Below are positions 59,569 to 64,000 of a stretch of DNA of 64,000 nucleotides, piece after piece. The stretch is from Streptococcus oralis (GTDB lineage: Bacteria > Bacillota > Bacilli > Lactobacillales > Streptococcaceae): positions 310,001 to 374,000 of the forward strand of contig NZ_JAHZPJ010000001.1 in NCBI RefSeq assembly GCF_019929345.1, written 5' to 3'. The number at the start of each line of letters is the position of its first letter. The stretch's first letter is position 1. A model generated the notes under the pieces. The model saw only the letters and a program-made list of their open reading frames with translations. It was not told where the DNA came from and searched no databases. The translations under genes and the position numbers were made by a program.

Positions 59569-60910
59569 CTTTTTCCTCTATTTCTTTTAATTTCTTTGCG
59601 ATTGCGGCAATCACAGGAACGGTTACACTATTACCAGCTTGTTTATAGAGCTGACTATTACTAGAGACTTTTCTAGCAGCTTCAAAAGCCCAATCAGGAA
59701 AGCCCTGCAGTCTAAAACACTCTTTAGGAGTGATTCGTCGTATCCTCAAACGGTAAAATTGCCCATCAATTAAGACACCAGCTACTTGGTAAACTTGTTT
59801 ATCTTCTCCTTCATAGCTAGCCACTACTACTCCCATTTGCCCACTAGTTGTTAACGTATTCGCTATACCTTTTCCAACTCTACCACGACGATACTGAGAA
59901 CTTGGTCTTTCTAAATTGATTGAATCCCCAATCTCTGCTTGAGCATATCCTTTTTTCGTTGCCTCTCGGACTTTTAGAAATTTGATTGGTTCTGGAATCA
60001 GTATTTTGGGAATTTTATCTCCACCTTGCATCGTAGTCAGTGTTGGAGATAAGCCCTCACTTCCATAGACGCGACCAGTTTCCTTAAAGCTAGTTGGTAA
60101 ATCTCCAACAACGACAATACCATGGCGATCCTGAGTATTTAAAGTAAACATTGGCTCTTGATTATCCTTGAAACGTCTACCATTTTGTCTTTTTTCTAAT
60201 CTGTCTGGTGTCATACAAGGAATCGCAACTTTAAATCCTTCTCCTTTTCCACGAACTAAGGTTGGTGCAAGACCTTCTGAATAATAGACTTTACCACTCA
60301 TTCCACTTTTTGATGGATTCAAATTCCCTAATATTTTTAAAGTCTCAGAGTTAGTTGCTTGACCTTCTCGTCTGAAAGGAAATAAGAGTCTGGTACCTCT
60401 CTTTCTAGAATGTCCGATAATAAACACCCTCTCTCTGTTTTGGGGAACGCCAAAATCCTTACTGTTAAGCACCTGCCACTCAACATCAAACCCCAACTCA
60501 TCAAGTGTGGTAAGAATTGTGGTGAACGTCCGTCCCTTATCGTGATTGAGTAGGCCTTTAACATTTTCAAGAAAAAGAAAACGTGGTTGGATTTGTTTGG
60601 TCGCTCGAGCAATTTCAAAGAACAAAGTTCCTCTAGTATCTTCAAATCCCAATCGTCTTCCTGCGATTGAAAATGCTTGACAAGGGAATCCCCCACAGAT
60701 GACATCGACTTTCCCTCTAAGTTTTTTAAATTCGTCATCTGAAACATCTCGTATGTCATGAAATTCTATTTCTCCTTCCGTTTGAAAAATGGACTTATAA
60801 GATTCTCTAGCAAATTTATCAATCTCACAAAATCCAATACACTCATGTCCAACACTTTCCATTCCTAGTCGAAAACCCCCGATACCTGAAAATAAATCAA
60901 TAAATCTCAT
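59552..60910 (-). CDS. C5-cytosine DNA methyltransferase
   Basis: 452 residues with the ordered C5-methylase motifs: I DLFSGIGGFRLGMESVG (4-20), IV GGFPCQAFSIAGRRLGFED with catalytic Cys near 75, VI ENVKGLLNH, VIII QNRERVFIIGH, a ~200-residue target-recognition region, then IX/X RLQGFPDWAF and KQAGNSVTVPVIAAIA. No restriction enzyme is encoded nearby, so it is an orphan methylase, probably protecting the element. It shares an ATGA overlap with the 33-codon gene upstream. Confidence 0.93.
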   Translation of the reverse strand: MRFIDLFSGIGGFRLGMESVGHECIGFCEIDKFARESYKSIFQTEGEIEFHDIRDVSDDEFKKLRGKVDVICGGFPCQAFSIAGRRLGFEDTRGTLFFEIARATKQIQPRFLFLENVKGLLNHDKGRTFTTILTTLDELGFDVEWQVLNSKDFGVPQNRERVFIIGHSRKRGTRLLFPFRREGQATNSETLKILGNLNPSKSGMSGKVYYSEGLAPTLVRGKGEGFKVAIPCMTPDRLEKRQNGRRFKDNQEPMFTLNTQDRHGIVVVGDLPTSFKETGRVYGSEGLSPTLTTMQGGDKIPKILIPEPIKFLKVREATKKGYAQAEIGDSINLERPSSQYRRGRVGKGIANTLTTSGQMGVVVASYEGEDKQVYQVAGVLIDGQFYRLRIRRITPKECFRLQGFPDWAFEAARKVSSNSQLYKQAGNSVTVPVIAAIAKKLKEIEEKDESVK

Positions 60911-61008
60911 TTCTTTATCACCCCTTTCTTATCGACTATCATTGTCAGAACTGTCACTCCACTTGAAATGACAATAAGCATAACTAATATCCACTCGATT
61001 GGCGACAT
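60907..61008 (-). CDS. 33-residue membrane peptide between repA and the DNA methylase
   Basis: Encoded MSPIEWILVMLIVISSGVTV plus 13 residues ending KKGVIKK: a single hydrophobic helix with a basic tail. The ATG at 61006-61008 is one base from the repA stop and has a perfect GGAGGTGG site; the TGA overlaps the methylase ATG (ATGA). These tight junctions on both sides support a real, translationally coupled gene. Function unknown; a small toxin-like or membrane regulator is possible. Confidence 0.7.
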   Translation of the reverse strand: MSPIEWILVMLIVISSGVTVLTMIVDKKGVIKK

Positions 61009-61788
61009 TTAACCACCTCCTTTTCTAACACGGTTATTCCAAACAGAATACAAGCCATTAAACACAAATTCAGCAAGTACTTCCGCTCGTCTAACAAAGC
61101 GAACATTGTCAAGAGCATACTGATAGATTCTCTCAAAATCAGTCATAGCAATTTCACTGGCTGTTTCAGAAAACCCCTCTCGTCTAAATTGATCTTGTAC
61201 CAATCCCCAAATATAATCTCGATCATATTTTGTGACCTTTTCTACTTTTCTTTTCAAGATAGGTTGAGTATTCCTCTCCTCCTCATCCTCAATAAATAAA
61301 GAATCAGTCTCACTATATTTAGTCTCACTAACTTCAGTCTCACTAGGGGCTAAATGTGAGACGGGGGCTGTTTCATTTTCATCCTGCCCTAGTCTTTTTT
61401 TAACACTAGGCCTGTTTGAATTACCTACTGGGGTAGAAGATAATTCCCCTAAATAAATCTTATTAGCTAGTCTTCCTTTCTCACTTGAAGACTGTTGGAC
61501 TTCATCAATTAAGTCATATTCTTTAAGAGTTTTTTTGATGGACAGTAATTTTGACTTCGAACAACCTAACAGCCTCATCAGTTTAGAATTAGAAAATACT
61601 AAATAAACCGCTCCCTCTTCATCTATCCAACCACGACTGAGAGATAATTCTAAACGATCTTTTAAAATAGAATAAGCCACCTTTACTTCTAGTTTCATAT
61701 CCATATATTTCTCATCCTCAAAAAGAATTTTAGGTAATTTATAATACCGTTCTGAAGTTTGGTATTGATTTGCGGTAATTCTTTTCAT
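61009..61788 (-). CDS. repA: RepA_N-type replication initiator
   Basis: 259 residues. The N-terminal domain TANQYQTSERYYKLPKILFEDEKYMDMKLEVKVAYSILKDRLELS with WIDEEGAVYLVFSN is typical of RepA_N initiators of Gram-positive plasmids and ICEs; the C-terminal part (from ~170) matches their usual C-terminal helical domain (RDYIWGLVQDQFRREGF). It may let the excised circle replicate. Its ATG overlaps the stop of the small gene upstream (ATGA). Confidence 0.88.
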   Translation of the reverse strand: MKRITANQYQTSERYYKLPKILFEDEKYMDMKLEVKVAYSILKDRLELSLSRGWIDEEGAVYLVFSNSKLMRLLGCSKSKLLSIKKTLKEYDLIDEVQQSSSEKGRLANKIYLGELSSTPVGNSNRPSVKKRLGQDENETAPVSHLAPSETEVSETKYSETDSLFIEDEEERNTQPILKRKVEKVTKYDRDYIWGLVQDQFRREGFSETASEIAMTDFERIYQYALDNVRFVRRAEVLAEFVFNGLYSVWNNRVRKGGG

Positions 61789-61958
61789 AGCGCTCCTCCA
61801 AGTTCTTTGAGTGTTAAATCTCCGCTTGATTCCAATTGAACCAAGCCACTTTTTTCTAATTCAGCCATAAGAGATATGGCCTCAACAATATCTATTCCCA
61901 TTTCACGTACTAAAAATGAAATGACAATATAGCGTGATGATTGTAATTCTTTTGTCAT
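61785..61958 (-). CDS. Small ICE right-end protein
   Basis: 57 residues from ATG 61956-61958 (MTKELQSSRYIVISFLVREM), with GGAGGG just upstream; the longer frame runs back through a terminator hairpin and is rejected. Helical, no known family (AISLMAELEKSGLVQLE). First gene of the repA operon, immediately behind a strong terminator. Confidence 0.65.
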   Translation of the reverse strand: MTKELQSSRYIVISFLVREMGIDIVEAISLMAELEKSGLVQLESSGDLTLKELGGAL

Positions 61959-61970
61959 TTTCCCTCCTGA

Positions 61971-62006
61971 AAATAAAAAAAGGAGAACAATATTCAATTG
62001 TTCTCC
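61971..62006 (-). terminator. Terminator directly in front of the right-end operon
   Basis: Perfect 9-bp stem GGAGAACAA/TTGTTCTCC (61982-61990, 61998-62006), 7-base loop, followed on the minus strand by seven T. The T-run ends about 6 bases before the ribosome site of the gene starting at 61958. Confidence 0.85.
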
Positions 62007-62020
62007 ACGATAAATTTGTT

Positions 62021-62062
62021 AAAAAGAAAAACCCTGCCAAATTAATTTTTGGTAGGGTTTTT
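62021..62062 (-). terminator. Terminator facing rplL readthrough
   Basis: Stem AAACCCTGCCAAA/TTTGGTAGGGTTT (62029-62041, 62048-62060, one mismatch) and a T-rich tail on the minus strand. It lies 100 bases inside the element, downstream of rplL, and can replace the operon's original terminator. Confidence 0.8.
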
Positions 62063-62159
62063 GGTAGGAAACTAAATTAATTTATCAGTTTCTAAAATGT
62101 GTTCACGATTCTAAAAGGCTGATACTATAGTATTCCGATTTCTAATTGGTATATGCCTC

Positions 62160-62174
62160 TTATTTAAGAGTAAC
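62160..62174. repeat. attR, right 15-bp attachment repeat at the rplL 3' end
   Basis: TTATTTAAGAGTAAC; on the coding strand it reads the last four codons plus TAA stop of rplL (V-T-L-K-stop), so insertion restores the gene. Identical to 18775-18789. Confidence 0.93.
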
Positions 62175-62528
62175 TGAAGCTCCAGCTTCTTCCAATTTAG
62201 CTTTGATTTCTTCAGCTTCTGCAGTTGGAACGCCTTCTTTGATGACACCTGGTGCACCATCAACAAGTTCTTTAGCTTCTTTAAGGCCAAGACCAGTGAT
62301 TTCACGTACAACTTTGATAACGCCAACTTTTTTGTCACCAGCAGCTGTCAATTCAACGTCAAATGAATCTTTAGCAGCACCAGCGTCAGCAGCACCAGCT
62401 GCAGCAACAGCTACAGGAGCAGCTGCAGTTACACCAAATTCTTCTTCGATAGCTTTTACAAGGTCGTTCAATTCAAGGATTGAAGCTTCTTTAATTTCAG
62501 CAATAATGTTTTCAATGTTCAATGCCAT
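62160..62528 (-). CDS. rplL: 50S ribosomal protein L7/L12
   Basis: 122 residues from ATG 62526-62528 with GAGGAAA upstream. N-terminal dimerisation domain ([20 protein letters not shown]), Ala-rich hinge, and C-terminal factor-binding domain ([28 protein letters not shown]). Forms the ribosomal stalk that recruits translation GTPases. The final codons are the ICE integration site and stay intact. Confidence 0.97.
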   Translation of the reverse strand: MALNIENIIAEIKEASILELNDLVKAIEEEFGVTAAAPVAVAAAGAADAGAAKDSFDVELTAAGDKKVGVIKVVREITGLGLKEAKELVDGAPGVIKEGVPTAEAEEIKAKLEEAGASVTLK

Positions 62529-62581
62529 TGTTATTTCCTCCAAATAAGTTTTTATTTTTATAATAATTTTTTTGTAGCTAG

Positions 62582-62596
62582 GCTACGCTGCGTAGC
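62582..62596. other. 15-base palindrome between rplJ and rplL
   Basis: GCTACGC-T-GCGTAGC, seven perfect pairs. It sits just after the rplJ stop. A weak hairpin that may shape the expression ratio of L10 to L7/L12. Confidence 0.5.
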
Positions 62597-62602
62597 TTAA
62601 GA

Positions 62603-63103
62603 TTAAGCTGCGTCTTCTTTGTTGTCTGCAACTGCTTTGACAGCAAGTGCAACGTTGCGAACTGGCGCTTGAAGTACAGAAAGGAGCATAGAAAGAAGTC
62701 CTTCGCGGTTTGGAAGAGTTGCAAGAGCAACGATTTCTTCTTTAGATGCGACAGCGCCTTCGATTGCACCACCTTTGATTTCAAGTGCTTCAGCGTTTTT
62801 AGCAAAGTCGTTCAAGATTTTCGCTGGTGCGATAACATCTTCATTAGAAAATGCTACTGCAGATGGTCCAACAAATACTGATGCAAGATCTTCAAGACCA
62901 GCTTTTTCAGCTGCACGACGCAAGATTGAGTTTTTAATGACTTTATACTCAACTTCGCTTCCACGAAGCTCACGACGAAGAACTGTATCTTGCTCAACTG
63001 TCAAACCACGAGCGTCTACAACGACGATAGATGCAGCAGCTTTCATTTTTTCAGCTACTACGTCAACTAGTTCCGCTTTTTTAGCAATAATTGCTTCACT
63101 CAT
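62603..63103 (-). CDS. rplJ: 50S ribosomal protein L10
   Basis: 166 residues from ATG 63101-63103, with GGAGG 11 bases upstream; a GTG four codons earlier is less likely. Typical features: [40 protein letters not shown] and [16 protein letters not shown]. It anchors L7/L12 dimers to the ribosome and binds its own leader to control the operon. Confidence 0.97.
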   Translation of the reverse strand: MSEAIIAKKAELVDVVAEKMKAAASIVVVDARGLTVEQDTVLRRELRGSEVEYKVIKNSILRRAAEKAGLEDLASVFVGPSAVAFSNEDVIAPAKILNDFAKNAEALEIKGGAIEGAVASKEEIVALATLPNREGLLSMLLSVLQAPVRNVALAVKAVADNKEDAA

Positions 63104-63129
63104 TAGTGTGTTCACCTCCGTAATTATTT

Positions 63130-63272
63130 TGCTTGGGGAATTTTTCTAAAAGAAAAACGCGCCCAAACCTAGACACGAAAGTACAATACGCTTCTTTTTA
63201 CATGATACGTTTTGTCCTCGGTAGGATTTTTATGAGTCGAGCTCCCCTACTGTCTTAGGCAGTTTTTTCAAA
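63130..63272 (-). ncRNA. L10 leader (ribosomal protein L10/L12 autoregulatory RNA)
   Basis: The minus-strand leader has the conserved AAGACAGTAGG and CCTACCGAGGACA segments that pair around an internal bulge in L10 leaders of Firmicutes, followed by a GC-rich GGGCGCG and T-run just ahead of rplJ. L10(L12)4 is known to bind this structure and reduce operon expression. Confidence 0.85.
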
Positions 63273-63281
63273 CCGTATATA

Positions 63282-63310
63282 AGTATAGCATAGACAAAAA
63301 AAGAATGCAA
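63282..63310 (-). promoter_or_regulatory. rplJL promoter
   Basis: -35 TTGCAT (63305-63310), 17-base spacer, extended -10 TGC-TATACT (63282-63287). The L10 leader begins about 10 bases downstream. Confidence 0.75.
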
Positions 63311-63339
63311 GATTTTTGCAAACTTTTTTTGAAATTTTT

Positions 63340-64000
63340 TTAAATCTCTACTGTCAAAACTTTGCCTTGCTTAACCACCTGTTCTCCAGCGATATAAACA
63401 TCATCAACATCACTGGATTTGACAGCATAAACCAGGTGAGAGAGCATATTTTTCTGAGGTTGAAGATGGATTTTTCCTTTTGGTTGAATGACCAGAAAAT
63501 CCGCTTGCTTGCCAACTTCTAGGCTTCCTATCTGCTTTTCCATTCCTAGAACCTTAGCTCCTTCGATCGTCAGTGCCTTAAGGGCTGTTTCGATAGGAAA
63601 TTGGCTAGCATCTCCACTCTTCATTTTCTGAAGAAGAGCTGCTGTCCGTCCTTCCTCAAACATATCTAGATTGTTATTGGAAGCAACCGAGTCAGTCGCA
63701 ATGCCGACTGCTACCCCTGCTTTTTGAAGTTGGATGATGGGAGCAATCCCTGAGGCCAGTTTGAGGTTACTAATAGGATTGTGAGCTATAGCTACTTGAG
63801 AAGTTGCCAAACGTTCAATTTCTCGCTCGTTTAGTTCGACCCCATGAGCAAAGACAGACGAATGATCTAAACACCCAAGTTCATCTAGAAAAGCGAGGGG
63901 GCGTTTGCCATAGCGTTTCAGGATAATTCCTGATTCCTCCTTGGTCTCCGCCACATGAATATGGATAGGAATATTCAGCTCTTTTGCCATATCTAAGCTT
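63340..64000 (-). CDS. Amidohydrolase, TRZ/ATZ (MtaD-like) family, 5' end beyond window
   Basis: Metal-dependent deaminase/hydrolase of the TRZ/ATZ group; members deaminate S-adenosylhomocysteine or methylthioadenosine. The frame is open to the right edge (an internal Met at 63990 is not the start). Visible: IPIHIHVAET, VFAHGVEL, AIAHNPISNLKLASG and GIATDSVASNNNLDM, which supply His and Asp metal ligands, and the C-terminal GSLEVGKQADFLVIQ. The N-terminal half is not in view. It ends ~65 bases before the rplJ leader start. Confidence 0.88.
   Translation of the reverse strand, partial: SLDMAKELNIPIHIHVAETKEESGIILKRYGKRPLAFLDELGCLDHSSVFAHGVELNEREIERLATSQVAIAHNPISNLKLASGIAPIIQLQKAGVAVGIATDSVASNNNLDMFEEGRTAALLQKMKSGDASQFPIETALKALTIEGAKVLGMEKQIGSLEVGKQADFLVIQPKGKIHLQPQKNMLSHLVYAVKSSDVDDVYIAGEQVVKQGKVLTVEI

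Larger units (their letters stand above)
18775..62174. mobile_element. Complete Tn5252/ICESa2603-type integrative and conjugative element in rplL
   Basis: The ~43.4-kb element is bounded by 15-bp direct repeats and carries, in one continuous block, an integrase beside the left end, a MOBP relaxase, coupling protein and type IV secretion genes, a RepA-type initiator and cargo. The rplL 3' end is an established integration hotspot for this ICE family. All its transfer genes look intact, so it could be mobile. Cargo: PezAT, an S24/UmuC module, a DarB-like methylase-helicase, an AraC-controlled ECF/ABC transporter cassette and a PBECR4-like protein. Confidence 0.93.

Noticed and set aside
60337..60759. 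140-codon minus-strand open frame in another frame
   Set aside because: Out-of-frame shadow inside the C5 methylase gene, whose motifs are intact in the true frame.
18775..62174. Antibiotic-resistance cargo (tet, erm, cat, aph)
   Set aside because: Looked for because such ICEs often carry Tn916-type inserts; none of the translated genes fits.
62146..62547. 133-codon Ala/Ser-rich plus-strand open frame
   Set aside because: Exact antisense of rplL; its composition follows from the Ala-rich hinge codons.
1..64000. tRNA or rRNA genes, BOX or RUP repeats
   Set aside because: No cloverleaf-like or rRNA sequence and no recognisable pneumococcal BOX/RUP unit seen by eye; a covariance-model scan would be needed to exclude weak cases.

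Overview
The window is a streptococcal chromosome, almost certainly the Streptococcus mitis/oralis/pneumoniae group. The L7/L12 and L10 proteins, a 419-residue MurZ-type MurA, a SpxR-like CBS-HotDog regulator, a map gene of 286 residues and a ribosomal L10 leader all look like that group. The gene order (ftsY next to map-spxR-murA, then a gtfA/gtfB pair) is not the one I remember for the reference pneumococcus, so a mitis-group commensal is the likeliest source. I cannot name the species.

Layout. 1-17.1 kb is core chromosome, nearly all on the minus strand: ftsY (cut by the edge), two Cof-type HAD phosphatases, a broken ISL3-type transposase, map, spxR, a GNAT acetyltransferase, murA, a YihY/BrkB membrane protein, a CPA1 Na+/H+ antiporter, a short coiled-coil gene, the tRNA-modification pair ytqB/ytqA (mnmM/mnmL), a divergent DUF3397 membrane protein, and an operon of a DivIVA-like protein with GtfA- and GtfB-type glycosylation proteins. 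17.7-18.6 kb holds an AT-rich orphan gene with a PD-(D/E)xK nuclease-like motif.

18,775-62,174 is a complete integrative and conjugative element (ICE) of the Tn5252/ICESa2603 type, about 43.4 kb. It is inserted in the last codons of rplL and bounded by 15-bp direct repeats that include the rplL stop codon. From left to right it carries: tyrosine integrase and DUF3173 protein; a Cro-like regulator; MOBP relaxase with two relaxosome proteins and a repeat-rich oriT candidate; a LexA-like S24 repressor with a YolD-like protein and a UmuC-type polymerase; the PezAT toxin-antitoxin; small accessory genes, a Toprim protein and a VirB8-like protein; a 2074-residue methylase-helicase resembling phage P1 DarB; a cargo cassette of ECF transporter, paired ABC exporters and an AraC regulator; a PBECR4-like protein; the type IV secretion genes (CHAP/lysozyme hydrolase, VirB4, PrgI, VirB6-like, VirB2-like, VirD4, PcfB-like); and a right-end module with a CPBP protease, a Spx-like protein lacking its redox cysteines, a C5 DNA methylase and a RepA_N-type initiator. 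62.1-64 kb returns to chromosome: rplL, rplJ, the L10 leader and a truncated amidohydrolase.

How it fits together. Integrase and att sites move the element. Relaxase, coupling protein and VirB proteins transfer it. RepA probably lets the excised circle replicate. The methylases and the DarB-like protein plausibly protect incoming DNA. The S24 repressor/UmuC pair links the element to DNA damage, and PezAT stabilises it. The cargo cassette lies between duplicated pieces of the ICE backbone (terminators plus a fragment of the hydrolase gene), a visible recombination scar. The most unusual signals are a structured leader RNA with mutually exclusive helices in front of the conjugation operon (57.60-57.76 kb), intrinsic terminators placed directly before ribosome binding sites at 48.0 and 62.0 kb, and a 33-codon membrane peptide between repA and the DNA methylase. 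No antibiotic-resistance gene, tRNA, rRNA or CRISPR array was seen.
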